In this document: one piece after another, positions 1 to 12,724 of the stretch | How the letters are laid out: every line of letters starts with the position of its first letter | Numbering within the stretch: position 1 is the stretch's first letter | Source of the DNA: Ceraceosorus guamensis | Lineage: Eukaryota > Basidiomycota > Exobasidiomycetes > Ceraceosorales > Ceraceosoraceae | Assembly: GCF_003144195.1 (NCBI RefSeq) | Contig: NW_020290000.1 | Coordinates: forward strand, 372,001-436,000 | Reading direction: 5' to 3' | Length of the DNA stretch: 64,000 bases | The notes under the pieces: model-generated | What the model was told of the DNA's origin: nothing | The model's database searches: none | Seen by the model: only the letters and a program-made list of their open reading frames with translations | Position numbers and translations under genes: made by a program

Positions 1-16
1 TGGCGGTGGAGCGAGG

Positions 17-40
17 CTGCTGCTGCTGCTGCTGCTGCTG
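17..40. repeat. (CTG)8 trinucleotide microsatellite
   Basis: Eight uninterrupted CTG units. No coding frame that uses them as a polyLeu, polyCys or polyAla tract is supported, so this reads as a simple sequence repeat in noncoding DNA. Four similar CTG/CAG runs occur elsewhere in intergenic parts of the window. Confidence 0.9.
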
Positions 41-745
41 CGCAGCTGAGCGACCTCCATCATGAATCGTCCAACCACAGCGGTCGACCAACTCTCTCTT
101 GTGTGAAAAGTACGAGACCGCTATAGTAGACTTGAACAACTCAGCGATCAAGGTGCGGTACCGCACCGGATGACTGAATCTTGAATCGATCTTGAATTTG
201 AATCTTCACGATTCAGGTTGAAATTGTGAATTGCTCAGCTTGCTACTCTTTCTGATGAGGCATTCACATGCATCCAGATTGATTCACACCTCGCTTCCGG
301 GGCCATCCACACAGATTCAAGATTGTGGTTGTAATCTACTGTGACTACTCAGACTGTACAATTGTCACAGCAGACATCCAAGATCGAAGGGACTCACGAC
401 TGACCTTTCTTGCTACAGCACCCAGAGATTGCGAGCGGTATCTGAGGCGTCTGCTTTCTCCAACGCCCCTTCGAACACGCCTGCGGGTTTGCCCCCCCCC
501 CCAATTCATTGCGCCTGGCCGATTCGCATTCTATTCTCGGCTTGATTTGAGTAGCGGACTCAACAGTCACTGGGCACGTACGACCTCCAAGTCACATTTC
601 GCGTCTTGCCGTGACGATACTCGCAAGAGTGGGTGGGTGGGTCAATGCGAAGCATCTTCAGTCTCGACTTCGTCATTGCGATTCGTGACTCGCGATTGAG
701 CGCCTTTCTAATCGTGGGATGCTTATGCAAGCTGTCTCTGTCTAG

Positions 746-782
746 TCACGACAGTGTCCGTGCACTCACGACAGTGTGAGTG
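746..782. repeat. Short direct repeat and 7-bp inverted repeat
   Basis: The 12-mer TCACGACAGTGT occurs at 746-757 and again at 766-777, twenty bases apart. The second copy overlaps an inverted repeat, CACTCAC at 763-769 pairing with GTGAGTG at 776-782 across a six-base loop. No gene is nearby. It belongs to the GAGTCA/CACGA word family seen in other gaps. Confidence 0.5.
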
Positions 783-2186
783 ACCATACACAAGTCAAAT
801 GGCGGAAAGTGATGGTGCGACTGTGCGAGTGCATGGCTGCCTGTACATGCATGCACTCCAACCTCTGGGGATAACCTTTGCCCCGCGTTGAGAGTTGCCG
901 ACTGCCGAGCATCCGCGCTCTTACGCCCGCTTCATCCAGCGCAGTCGAGGAGGCGCATGGCGCGCTGCTGCGACAGATCGCTTGGTCCTTGCGCGCGGAT
1001 ACTGCACCGCGAACATCCGGATCACGATGCCCAACCACCTTTCAGATCGTGCTGCTTGGTAAAATCACGCCCATGCTGAACACGGCACAACAAAAAACAA
1101 TGTGATTGAATTGCAAGGTCAGGAGGGGAGATGCGTGAAGCATGCTAGGCAGTCGTGGGAGACAGAGGAAACTCAAGCTGCCTTCAAAAGGCCGGGGCCG
1201 TCAAAGGAGTCTCACAATCCAATGAGACGATAGCGCCGCCCATACTTCAAGAAAGTGGCTGGAGAACGCTATGTAGCGCCATGTAAAATGCACGCTCACT
1301 CCTCGGGTTGAGGAACCGGCTGGATCAGCAGTGGCCTGTGTGGCTGAGATCGCGTTTCTACTTGACAAAGGTGCGGCAATCTTCACCGAAGCCAGAAGCG
1401 CTCAGCCAATTTGCAGCAAACGAGAAGGTCTCTACGTTCTCAAAGACCTTGCGGGTGCCCCAAACCGGCTCGTAGACTAGAGTTGCGGGTCGTATTGGAT
1501 ACGTCAGGCGTCAATTGTCAGCCAGGTCGCCTACTGAGCATGCACTACTCACTGTTGACGGTGGAGCGAGCAAAGAATGCTTGCTCGAAAGGCTGCGGCC
1601 ACAAGCAAGGGGTCATCAGCACTTTATTCCCGAAGCTTTCGACTCTGCCCGTCGCTTTGCGTGCAACACACCTGCCCCCTGTATGATAGAGGCCGGGCAG
1701 TGTCAGCTAGATCGGAGCGCAAGCGGGACAGCTTGAATACTCACGATACGTATTCGAAACGGACGCAACGACCGGTATTAGGGTACATGGTAGCCTGAAA
1801 CAAGTCCGCGAAGCAGGCGCATGAGGATCAGGACATGGAACACAGCTCATGGCCGCGGAGCGATTGTCTCGACGTACTCTGACTGGCGTCGTGAGCAAGT
1901 CCTTGAAGTTCTGGGCAGTCAGCTGACCTCGCGGTGCGCGGTTGAAGCGAGTCGTAAAGACAGGAGAAAGGACACCGAGGGAGCCGCTCTGCGTGATGGC
2001 GACCGCAAAAGGTAAATGCCAGCTAAGACATAATCACCAGCAAAGCCGCACACTTACAGGGTTGTTCAAGCCAACAAAGTTCTGGAAGGAATATTGTCCC
2101 GATCCAAGATCGTTGTATGCCTAGTCGGAGGGAGCATTTACTTTCGGTAAGCTTCACTTCGAGGCGATTTTAGGCCACACGTCGTG

Positions 2187-3154
2187 TCAGCTCGCCTTGT
2201 GCTCTGGTTCGAAATAGCCCAATTTCAAGTTAGCACCGTAGAGACTTCCAACCAGACGTGGAATGAGTTGGCTCTGCCAAGACTGGTAAGACATGAGGAA
2301 AGGTGTTCTGCCATCGTTTGCCGCATCGACGAAAGGAATATCTGGCCATTGAGTGCGGTAGCGGGTCAGTGTGAAAGGTCGCTTCTTGTGAGCATCGACT
2401 GCCGACGCACAGAAGTAAGAGCCTTGGAGCTCGTTCACCCTGAGCTCAAGACCCATTCTTTGACGAATGTCTGCAGTCGTGAAGAGGGAGCCGCTCGTCG
2501 TCAGCGCGCCTTCGAACATCGGCGAGATTTCGTCGAGAGACTCACCAGTCAGGTATTGGGCCAGGACGATGAAAGGGTGCTCGTCCGGAGCAAGGAAACC
2601 CTCCGGCAAACCGGTAGGGGGAAGAAGCTTATACTTGCCTGCTAGCTGTTGAGCAAAGGCACGCTTGATGGGGATGACCTGTGGCAGCCGAATGCATCGG
2701 ACGCGCAAATGGATGTTAGCGTGGCTGCTTCCCCACGCTTTCAAAGTCTGTGCGCACATGCATAGTCAGGTTGGTGCCCGCAGTTTGGAGAGCCTCGTTG
2801 CCTTGATAGATCTAAAGGTGACGGGACTCAAGTCAGTCGAATAGGTGGGGAGAGCACCGTGCAAAAGGACTGGGCTGCACTGACCTCGTTGGGCGCTTGA
2901 CGCTCCACGAGCGCACGCGCGCCACGCCCGGTGACATCCGCAGTCAGAAGACTGTCGCTGACGTAGGACGTCGTCTGCTTGCACTCGGGTCGGTCAGTAG
3001 CTCGATCCTCGCGGTTACCGAATCAGAACAAAGCAGCGCTCACCAGATTGTCTGCATGAAGCTCAAGCTCGACCAGCGGCGACGGTCTGCCAAGGGCAAT
3101 GGTCATCGAAACAGCGGCCAGCGTGAGAGCGGACAAGAAGTTTTTGACGAACAT
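2187..3154 (-). CDS. Secreted protein of unknown function, 249 aa, four exons
   Basis: Reconstructed minus-strand exons are about 3154-3044, 2977-2885, 2811-2758 and 2678-2187, with GT-AG introns and intact phase (750 nt). Residues 1-22 are a clear signal peptide: MFVKN, then a hydrophobic run ending near ALG-RP. An N-glycosylation sequon (NLT) lies at the end of exon 3. The C-terminal 164 residues form one compact domain with a segment LPPTGLPEGFLAPDEHPF. That segment reminds me weakly of acetoacetate-decarboxylase-like proteins, but I cannot confirm the family. The protein is probably exported or vacuolar. A TATA-like element lies about 125 bp upstream. The gene structure is well supported; the function is unknown. 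Confidence 0.75.
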
Positions 3155-3278
3155 GTTTTCAAGTGCAACCAAAGCTGGATGGATTTAGCTCCGCGGGAAA
3201 TGGAGGAGGAAGAGGTGAGGAGAGGAAAGGACGACGGACGAAATGTTAAGGACCGGGGATCGTGCTCTAGCCGGCTAC

Positions 3279-3284
3279 TTTATA
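3279..3284 (-). promoter_or_regulatory. TATA-like element upstream of the secreted-protein gene
   Basis: On the minus strand the sequence reads TATAAA, about 125 bp before the start codon at 3154. The position fits a fungal core promoter, but only the motif and spacing support it. Confidence 0.35.
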
Positions 3285-4796
3285 CGTTCGGCTAGGCCTC
3301 CTAGCTATCTACTTTGCGTTCATCTCGGATTCTAGGCTGACTACATTCAGGAGCCATCAGATGCTTGCCGCAGCTGCTTGGATATTGCGGAAGCATGGTC
3401 GTGCAGGAGGAGCAGAGCAAGGACCACAGATGCTTTGCTTACGCAGCGCTCGATCGGGCCAAATCTCCCAATTTCCGGAGCTAGAGTCTTGAATGAGATG
3501 TGAAGTTCTTGAGGAGCTAAGCGCATCTCATGACCATCACTTGCCGTTTCCGCCGGCAATAGGAACAAGGATCGGCAAACCGTCGACGTTCCCTTCGTAG
3601 GCGGGGCAAGCGCTCCGCTGCGTCTCCGTCTCTATATATGTGTAGCCAGCAACACACCCTTGACTTCATTCAGATTTCTCACTTCGAGCTCGGGCCTCGA
3701 GCACCGCCTGACGCGGCCTCGCGGCAGTGAGTGCTCCGAAGCTAGTGCTGCGACACGCAGACGCTCATTGCCTCACGCCGCGAGCGCGAAGAGTTTCCTG
3801 ACACGAGTTGGACCCCTCACACGGGCCTCTTGCGTCTCGAGCAGCCGCTTCGGCGCTAGAGCGGATCCATAGGCTTCATTCGCGTTCGAGTTTCGTGGTT
3901 GTTGGAGGGTTAAAGTGACGGGTGATTCCCGGAGATGGTGGCTCGTCAAGTGAGAAAGAAGAGAGCGAGCTCCACCTTTCACGCAGATGAATGAAGGGTC
4001 CGAACCCAAGACCGGAGATTCCATCGAAAGTGTCGCTGCCTCGTGATATGGTCTGAGCAAGGTGGCTCATTGGTGCTGTACAGCCGAGCCCAGAGCTGAT
4101 CTGGGACACGCGCGGCGAGACCTCAGTGAGAACGAATCGTGATTCTGGGGGTCTGGAGGGATCTGTGGACATGTGTGCACTTTGACTCTTTCGTCAGACT
4201 GATGAGTCTCTTGACGTGTCGAGCTGTCTGGACTCGACTTGCGTTCTCTGCGCTTTCATTCACATTGATCACCAACTTTATGCAGGTGCAGATGCAGGCC
4301 GCGCACTCTGCGCATCCCGCTCGTCGTCGACATTCACGATTTGATTTGTGATACAGTCATCAATCAGTCTTGAGTGCTGATCCAAAATTGTGACTTACGA
4401 TTATCCAAGATCCACGTCGGTGCAAATTGTCATTCAGAACGTGCCAAAAGGCCCGTGTCGAGAACGCTTTCGGCTTCGTGACGCGATCACATGTATAGCG
4501 GTTTGTCTCTATCGTTGGGCTTGTCACTCTCATGGCCCCTGCTGAGCTACAGGCCACCTCCTGCCGATCGGTGCAGGCCGCAGTGGGGCAGCCCCGACAA
4601 GAGGTGGCGCTGGCACCACGTCCTTCGCACACGGGGCGCACACTGGGAATGATACGGTCTCGCGACGACCACAGAAAAGTCAAGTCCAGTCGTTGGAGCA
4701 AAGTGTGGTGTGCGGGCATTCAGAAACAAAGCAGGGTCTCGAGCACGGTCAGGTCTGCTTGCCAAGATGTGCAAGCCAGTATACGACTGATTCGCT
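3285..4796. other. Intergenic region, no supported gene
   Basis: Several frames of 60-120 codons are open on both strands, but none shows a domain, a plausible exon chain or a hydrophobic pattern. A second TATATAT run is near 3634-3640, with no gene that obviously uses it. The right end is the presumed 3' flank of YME2. Confidence 0.45.
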
Positions 4797-7700
4797 TCAG
4801 CCCTTGGTCTGATTCAGTTGCTTTTTGAGACTTTCTGCCAAAGAGTCGAGCGTGTCAATCTTTGTTTGGTGCATGTTCAGCTTCGTCAGCAGGTATTCCA
4901 TCCTCCTCCTCGTCGCGCCACTGCCGGCGCTGCCTAGCGCCGATAGTTCGCTTAACTCCTTCTCGACGTCGCGCACTAGCTTCTCAGTGCTGTTAGTCGC
5001 AAAGCGAATATAGGCGTGAGATGACTGGCAGAGTAAGCTCAAGCGAGCCCCGCAGCTAAATGCACTCACCTTTCAATGCCTTCGTTGGCGCTTAGCAATC
5101 GCTGGGTGTTTGCAAAGACTTCATCTGAGACGAGCCTACGCATAGCCTCTCGCAACACCGGCCTGCCTGCCCGAATACTTGATGGTCTACCGTCCGCATG
5201 CTTGACAGAGATGATCTCAGCTTGCTCCAGAGCCTTGACAGCAGCCTCGTCGCCCTTGAAAGCGTCATGCAAGAGCCCGTAATATGCAAGCTGGAGCATC
5301 GAGGAGCTAGTGAGCTAAACTCTCATGGCGGAACCAAGATGCCGATGTAATCGACTCACCTCGTCTCCCTTAGAGAGCTGCTCAACGATGGTCCATGCTT
5401 GACCTCGCTTCCAGGGCAGAGACTTGGCATCTTCCAAGTCATCCCCAAACGCGTTCTTCCGAAGCTCGACAACTGTTCGCGTGACAATATCCTCGACTAT
5501 TGCGATCATGGAGTGTGCCTGAATCAGCGTTGGGAACAGAAGTCGATATTTCTCAGCGCGTGCTCACCTGCGTCCGGGACATTCTGACCAAGTCCAAGCT
5601 TTTCGGTAAGAGCTTCGAGATCCTGCATTCGTCCGCCCAGCACATCGATGGATCGCACGGTCGCCTGATCCAGCTCCGCGCCTCTGACAGCGGGTGAATA
5701 GCCCGGTGTGTCCGGAGCAGGACTAGGAGCGGCAAGCTGCAGAGCTTCGAGCTTCTTCCGAACATACTCTTGCGCTCTTTCTTGGTCTGCATCCGCCAAA
5801 ACCACAGATTGGAATGGGACATTCGGCAAGGCGCGCCCCAATGTCTTGCCTTGCGCGACGGGGTTGTCGCTGACGAAGATGACGTGGGCAATGTGGGACT
5901 GGGAAGCAAGGCATGCACGAGTCAATGATCGAGCGCAAAACAAGTCTTCCGAGCACCGAAGGATTGACGTGACGTACCTGCGTCAACTCCGCGCTCCAAG
6001 CCGCAAGCACATCCCACACCATCTCGTTTTTGAGGCCCTTGTGGCAGAAGCCGTCAAGAACGATCTAGCGATGCAGAGCTCGGACAGTCAGCAGTGGTGT
6101 CTATCTGCGGAGAGAACGTGGCAAAAACTCACTACAGGAGCGTCAAATTCGCCGTCCGAGGATGCGGTCTGCTGCGCTTTGCTCTGCTCGTCCGGTGACA
6201 GTTTCTTGGCCAAGCGACGTTTTTCTTCCTTTGCTTTAGCTTTTTGTTTGTTCGAGTTGGTGTGCACCAAAGCTGCTGTAGCCGTCTCCAAAACTTGCCT
6301 CAGCTGTGCATCCACAGGCGTGGCAAAGATGGGTTCCTTGCTGCCTATGAGACCCTGTGCTCCGATATCGATTAGGTTGTTCACGGAGCTAATCCAGCTG
6401 AAGACTGGCCAATAGCCCAGCTCGTTTGCTAGAGCTCCTATCAGGGCCGAATCCGTCTTTGCTGCCCTAGCAATAGCTTCGCAGTTGATGCGCAAGTGCG
6501 ACACCTCCTTCGTGAGCACACCGTCCAGCAATTGATGCTTGCCCGACCCTCGAGGACCTGCGATAGTGATAAATGTCGAAGGCGTCTCTCGCAGCCAGCC
6601 TCTGATCTCTTCGACCGACTTGCCACGTTCCCACCACGCGTTGCCATCTTCCGCACCTTCGCAGCGACTGAATAGCTCGAGAGTATTGGTCTTTAACCAC
6701 GTGTATAGCCGATAGTCTTCCAATCGGAACGACCCGTCCAATTCCCGCTCAACGAAAAATTCCCTGACGGGGTTGAAGACAGAGTACGTGATCGTGCCAA
6801 GTGTAAGCGCGAGGAAAGGAAGCACGATACGCGGATGACTAGAAATCCATTCCCACGCCTTGTGAGCGCGGAATGCGGGTTGGTAATTGATGATCAGCTT
6901 CGCCCCGCTGCTCAAAGTTGCTCCATGCGCGCAATTCCTAGCGCTCGTTGCTCCTCTCATGGTCGAGAAGCCAGCAATGGCAGATCCCTCTTTCTTGTCG
7001 ACTTTTAGGCTGAGCAGCCTTCCGTAGGGTCTTAACGTCTCCCAAAGTGTCTGCTCGTCGGGGGCCGGCCCGCCTTCAAACTCGATGCGGATCTGGCGCG
7101 CCGGAAATCGAGCGAGGTCCTCCCTCCATGGCTGACCTCGTACCACATGGACGGAAGGTGGACGCGCCCAAGAAGCCACGAGCAGCATGCTGGGAGCATA
7201 CACTGACTTGACTCCCTGCTTGAGTCGCGTCTCTATGATGTTCAGCACTTTTGCCTCATCTTCGCCAGACGCCTTGTACTTGAAGCTCAGAAAGGCTCCT
7301 CCATCTTTTGCTCTTCATAGAGCAGTCCAGGCGCGAAAGGAATGTCAACGTATGATCCAGCAAAACCTTGAGTATCCGCCCTCCATTCCATCTCCCGTCT
7401 CACCTAGACTCGACCCCGACAATGCTGAAGGCGTAGCCAACTTCCTCAGAAGCAGGCAAACTGTTTTGCAGTCTTTGCAGTAGCGCCTCTCCTTGGACGC
7501 TGACCAAATATCGCCGTGGATCCGCGACGTTGAGTTCGATTGGAAACATGGTATCAAAGTACAAGAAGCCCAGCCGCTCCTCCGCTTCGAGCTTGAGATC
7601 TAGAGGCACTAGAGGATAGGAGGATGTTTGCTCGATCAGGGCAGAGGGCAGCGTGACTGTGCCGTCCGCTCCGACTGACGGCGAGGAAGAAGTGGCTAGG

Positions 7701-7906
7701 CCTCTCGCAGGTGTCGCATTGCGAGTCGAGAGCACAGATCTCAAAGGGCCTGCTGAGATGATGGAGAGTCCCAAAGCGGCGCCAGTAGAGTACCCGCGAG
7801 GCCCGATCCTCGCGAGAGGTAGGTTCAAAGTCGGACGTTGATGCATCGCCGCGACCTCAGCAGAGAAGCCGTTCCGGCGAGCGAGGCGGGACGGTGTTGC
7901 CAGCAT
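4797..7906 (-). CDS. YME2: Mitochondrial escape protein 2 (Yme2-like), seven exons, 883 aa
   Basis: Yme2 is a mitochondrial inner-membrane protein that affects mtDNA nucleoid structure and escape of mtDNA to the nucleus. Exons are about 7906-7404, 7312-6133, 6064-5978, 5898-5568, 5496-5360, 5290-5070 and 4989-4797, and sum to an intact frame. The N-terminus is rich in Arg, Ser and Ala without acids (MLATPSRLARRN), as in a mitochondrial presequence. An RRM-like segment spans about residues 240-312. A single hydrophobic helix lies near 331-348 (IVLPFLALTLGTITYSVF). It is followed by a P-loop, GPRGSGK, at about 421-427, and a NTPase-like domain containing HVIFVSDNP. The C-terminal 65 residues look helical. 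An upstream in-frame TTG at 7927 is not needed; the ATG at 7906 is preferred. The assignment rests on domain order, RRM-TM-ATPase. Confidence 0.9.
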
Positions 7907-8637
7907 TGCGTGTCGACAATTTGACAAGAGCGACTCGCGCTACCACACGCGAAGCGAGAGAGGATGAGAGGCGAGGTTGCGAACGCATGTAGAAGGTGCA
8001 AGTCTTCTGTACTTGAAGAGTCACCGTCACGAGTCTCTACGAGGACGGTCACTCAACCAACGACTCCCACTCACAAGAGTGTGGAGGCAAGAGGAGCGGA
8101 TCGAGGTGCACACGCGCAGCATGAGCGAAGACGGCGCATCCGCAACACTCAAGCGTGCAGGCGTATTCGTGATTATTTATTAACGATTTTAATAGCTGCC
8201 TGCCAACTCGTTACTGCCCCCTTAATTTGTATAGAGCGCCTCTATATGTGGCCGCACATGCAGCAGTGTGCGGGTGCACAGTGGTGTGGCCTGCCATGCG
8301 CCAGAGCCGCGTAGACATGCAGCATGCAGCCACACTCACATGGGCTGCGCAGCAATCACAACCACGAATCCTGATCAAGGCAATGAATGACGCATGATCA
8401 GCAAGCGGGGCTTCACACTCGTGACTTTGACTCGCGACTTCGACCCGTCCACCGCTTCCCTAGAAAGACATCAGCACATCCATCCCTCAACATTGATGCT
8501 CGTATCCGAGACGAGAGTCACTTTCCTCACCAGAGGTCATCGTTTGCGATCTCCAACGGCGTCGCAACTCTAAACCCGACCTCAGCCATACACCTCACCT
8601 CACCTCACTTCTCCTTCCCCCGACTCGCCGGTCTGTC
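7907..8637. promoter_or_regulatory. Divergent promoter region between YME2 and the fasciclin gene
   Basis: About 730 bp separate two divergent start codons, so the gap must hold both promoters. The side next to the fasciclin gene ends in a pyrimidine-rich tract (about 8590-8632) with repeated ACCTC units, typical of fungal 5' leaders. Inside are GAGTCA/CGTGAC words near 8022-8055 and 8418-8445. No coding feature is supported. Confidence 0.5.
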
Positions 8638-11600
8638 ATGACGTTGCTGGTCGTCAAGCAACGCCGACGATTTCCAAATGCGTCGTTTACCGTTGTGGTC
8701 TCTCTCCTGCTATGCGTCGTGTCCAGCATACTTGGCTGTGCCGCCATCGTAGCCAGCTCTACCTCAGAGCATGACGCGTCGAGCAGCACTACAAGCTACA
8801 ACTTGATCGACGTCTTGGCAGACTCCACCGAGCACACGCTGCTACTGCGCATGTTGCAGCGGACCAGGCTCCTTCCTACGCTCAACCGCTTGATGGAGTT
8901 CGACGATGGCCGAGGGCTGACGATCTTCGCACCGACTGACGAGGCTATCGAACGCAAGCGGGATGCTGAGCAAGCCAAACGATTGGCATTCGCGCACAGT
9001 CTCGATTTCCAAGCGACAGAGCAGATGTACGAGGACGAGGATGGCATAGAGCTGCTCAGTCCTGCTTGGGCATATCCACGCTCTGCAAAGAGTGTTTGGG
9101 AGTGGGCTGTTGATATGGCGACGCACGACTCGGAGCAAGAGGGGCTCTCACCACCGCACCCAGCCATGAGCGGAGCCGAGCTGCATTTACCCGTCACTGG
9201 CTCTTCGGGCACAGGCCAAGCATGGTTGAGGGTCGACAACATCGAAGCTGCCCTGCGTGCTCAGCTTCTCTACCACATGATCAACTATACATTGCCTCTC
9301 GATGTGTCCGAGGGGATTGTAGTGGCACGGGATGCTGCCACATTCGAGGACACCAAGGGTGCAGCACAAATGCTAGAGACACTTCATCGCCCCTCAAGCA
9401 CCACAGTACACACTCGACCTGGTACAGTGCCGCACCCACCTTCCAGCCCCGGCTCAGAGGACAACGGTTGGCTGCTGGGCGGCGAGGGACAGCGGTTGAG
9501 GATGGCTAAGCGGGCCGAAAAGGGAGAGCAGGACTCATTGTGGGTCGGCACGGACGTTAATGGAAAGGAGGGCGGTGCGAGAGTGGTCAACACAAATCGC
9601 AATAGCACCGCGGGTGTCATATTCTCCATTGATGGTGTCCTGGAGCTTCCGCCAGATTTCGGTGAGCACTGCTCTTGATCAACTGCACCGCACCGAGACT
9701 TCTGACTTTCAGTTTACTTTTGAATCAGAGACGCTACTGTCCGCGCATCCTGCGCTCCAGCACCTCACAAATCTCAGCAGTGCTGCGCTGCTCAGCACTC
9801 TTTCCGAAGCACCTCACACCACCTTTTTCTTACCCAATGCTGCAGCTTTCGACAAGCTCTCGGAGCTGGAGCGCACCTTTCTGACTGGCGCTACTGATCT
9901 TGCAGCGCAGGACCGGGTCAAGCTGATCGGCTGGCACATGAGCGGCATAGGTGTGGGCGAAGGTCGGATTGGGTATGCTGAACGACTTAGGGAGTCCGGG
10001 ACGAACAGTGAGTGATTCGAAATCAGTCATCTTTAGCGCCAGTGCCCAGTCAGTCCTAATGTGCGTCAGTACTTCGTGCTTCAGTCACAACCATCCTAGG
10101 CGGGCAAGTTCCCGTCAGTACGGCAAGCAATGGAACCGTCACGGTCGGAAATGCAAGACTAGTCGAAGAAGATATCCTGATCGAGAATGGTGAGTCCCAA
10201 TGCGTGACTCACGCAGATAGCGACGATGTTAGCCAGCCTGCTCCACTGCCTGACACCGCTTCGGATGCCAGGTGTCGTGCACATCGTGGATGATCTTCTG
10301 CTGCCAGGAGGAACATTTGGCATGAATATCGAGCGCACACTGCTGGCTCTCAACTGCACTCGCTTTGTCAGCCTCGTCCACAATGCAGGTCTGTCGGCAT
10401 ACATCGACAATGACATTCGCGATCCAGATGGAGAGGGCACGAATGCCACCTGGACATTCATGGCTCCTCGCGACGATGTGCTGGATGAGTGGATCGAGCG
10501 CGGTGCCCCTACCGACGGCAGCAGTGGCGTGGTGGACGCTGAGTACGCTGAGCAGCGGTGGGGAGTGCCCAGCCAGTCAGCTACATTGCGTCTCGACAAA
10601 GACCATGCACTACAAGCCGGGATCAACGGGACGAAGCTGGAAGAATTGCTGCGATACCATATCGCCCCTGGACGACTGACCCCGAAATCTTTGCAAGACG
10701 GAATGCTCATCGGAACCGAGCTTCGGGATTGGAAGCTCAAGTTCGGAAGACAACGCGTCGCTGTCGAAGTAGCCGAAGATCCGCGCCAAGAGAAGGATCG
10801 TCAAGGCAACGGTGATGTGGCTTTTGGGGACGCGAATGTCATTGCGAAGCCGGTCGAGGTAGGAGGCAGCATCATCTACCTCATTTCGCAGCTGCTCCAA
10901 GTTCCGCTCAATCCGATCCAAACGGCCGTCTCATCCTTGACTCTGTCGACGTTCGTCGCAACCGTATTCAGCGCCGAGTTGGACAAGCCCATCAAGAGAG
11001 CTCCAGGAATCACTTATTTTGTGCCTCACAACGACGCCTTTTCTGCCCTCGGCTTGGCCATGAACTACCTCTTGCTTCCGCGTGAGGGACCTCGCGCAGA
11101 ATTGCGCTCGGTGGTCGAATATCACGCTGTAGACCGAGTCGTCTACGTGCAGGATTTTGTGAAAGGGGCAAAAAAGTATCCCACGCTTGAAGGTAGCCCT
11201 ATCTGGGCCGGACAGTCGGAGAATGGCACTATCGAGGTTCGACGAGGGACGGAAGGGCGCGATGCGAGGGTGCTGCAGGGTGATCTTCTCACTAGCACTG
11301 GCGTCTTGCACGAGATCGACCAAGTCGAGCTACCTCCCACGCTAGACCTGACAATTCGCAAGCTGATGACAGGTGCTAAGGCGCAGACGATGATGAGCCT
11401 CATTGAAGAAGCTGGCTACGGTTGGATACTCAACGGCACAGCCCCGAAAAGCCCTGAAGCAGCTGCAGAGCTCGAACGCAACTCTGCTGCTGTGCAAGGA
11501 AACAAGGGCAAGAAAGGAGAACGCAAGCGTCATCGCAAGAGACACAACCTCTTCGCTGATGGTGGTCAATCTTATGTGGTGCTTGTCCCGACCGATGCGG

Positions 11601-12474
11601 CATTTGCCAGAGTCAATTTGACCTACTACTTGGAAGACCGCGAAGCCTTGAGGGAGCTTGTGCAACTGCACATCATCCCCTCTCCCGCGGACGTCATCTT
11701 GCCAGGAGGAACATCAGACCGACTACCCATCGCGCTAAGCAACGACTTTGGCTTTACGTCTTTGCTCGATCGAAGTCTGGGTGGAGCTAGCAGGTACGGC
11801 AAGCTAGGCTTCAGAAAGGAAAAGCACGCAGAGAAGAATGATGATGGAGGTGCTCCGGATCTGAACAAGGGCCTAGGCTGGGTCGTGGGTGTGCAAGGCT
11901 CGCGTGGCAACGACCATAGACAGCATTCTGCCAATGTCCTCAGCTTTGGCAGAGAGTCCTTGTCATCCACCAGAGCGGATGCTGATTTGGCTCAAGCAAA
12001 AGATAGGCTCAAGGGCTTGTTGCGCAAGAGAAGAGGACGAAGCCGACTGCCTACGCCCATCGAGGGACAGGAGGAATGGAATTCTCGCAGCATTGGCGGA
12101 GTCCTGACTCTCGACGCTGTACTGCAACCTTACGAGCCTGGGTGGTTTTATAGTTGTAAGTGAACCTCCACTCGGCCTGATCCCTCGAAATACCTTGTCT
12201 CACGCTGCCGAGCAACTTTTGCACCACGACAGGGGGCTGGATCGTGCTGACCGTCATCATGGTGGGCTTTGTTCTGACTGGGATGGGATTCGGATTGTGG
12301 AGATGGTGGCATCGCGACGGTCGCATTCGCTTACCCGACGCCCTTGAGGGTCAGTATGTGCGACTTGATTGCGACGCCCTTGTGAAGGCTGACAATTCAG
12401 CCCTTATCGATGCGATCCACAGGCGAAGAAGACTGATTCGGCAGGAAGCAAGCCGCATGGCCTCCGTTTTGTAA
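8638..12474 (+). CDS. Multi-FAS1 (fasciclin) domain membrane protein, five exons, 1182 aa
   Basis: Exons 8638-9661, 9729-10007, 10070-10189, 10272-12155 and 12233-12474 sum to 3549 nt in frame. An N-terminal hydrophobic segment at about residues 17-40 is a signal peptide or anchor. Repeated FAS1 features follow: 'TIFAPTDEAI', 'TFFLPNAAAFDKL', 'GVVHIVDDLLLP', 'TYFVPHNDAF', 'YVVLVPTDAAF', each with an LLRYH- or LVQLHI-like H2 element. I count about five FAS1 units. A single C-terminal membrane helix at about 1104-1125 precedes an Arg-rich cytosolic tail of about 55 residues. The architecture matches fungal vacuolar fasciclin proteins (S. cerevisiae YLR001C; S. pombe Fsc1, required for autophagosome-vacuole fusion). 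Orthology is an inference from architecture. Confidence 0.88.
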
Positions 12475-12724
12475 AGGGTCTGTTTCGTTTTCAACTTTCA
12501 CTACCTAATGTACAGTATTCGAATTCTCCCGCTATTTCAACATCACATCAAATGTAATTGACTCCACATCTCATCAGCGAATCAGGCACGCATTTTGCTT
12601 GCCAAGATGCATCAGCTCAGCACTCAGAGGTCACTACAGGGGCACGATGTGTAAGTCTACCATGAATGTATTGCGTGAGCGGTCTGCCGAATCCTAGTTG
12701 GAAACGGTGGCTCTTGTAAGTTGG
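12475..12724. other. Short convergent 3' gap
   Basis: The fasciclin gene and the Gemin2 gene end toward each other across 250 bp. Nothing beyond shared 3' flanks is visible. Confidence 0.4.

Larger units (their letters stand above)
1..2186. other. Intergenic region without a supported gene
   Basis: No open frame here shows a recognisable domain, a codon pattern like the neighbouring genes, or a convincing exon chain. The stretch holds a CTG run near its left edge and several AT-richer patches built from words such as ATTCACGATTC and GACTCACGACT. Near 746-782 there is a 12-nt direct repeat and a small perfect inverted repeat. It may contain the far end of a gene lying mostly outside the window. 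Confidence 0.5.

Noticed and set aside
5496-5568. Acceptor at GATTCAG|GCACAC for YME2 exon 5
   Set aside because: It breaks the reading frame; the later acceptor CAATAG|TCGAGG restores it, so the later one was used.
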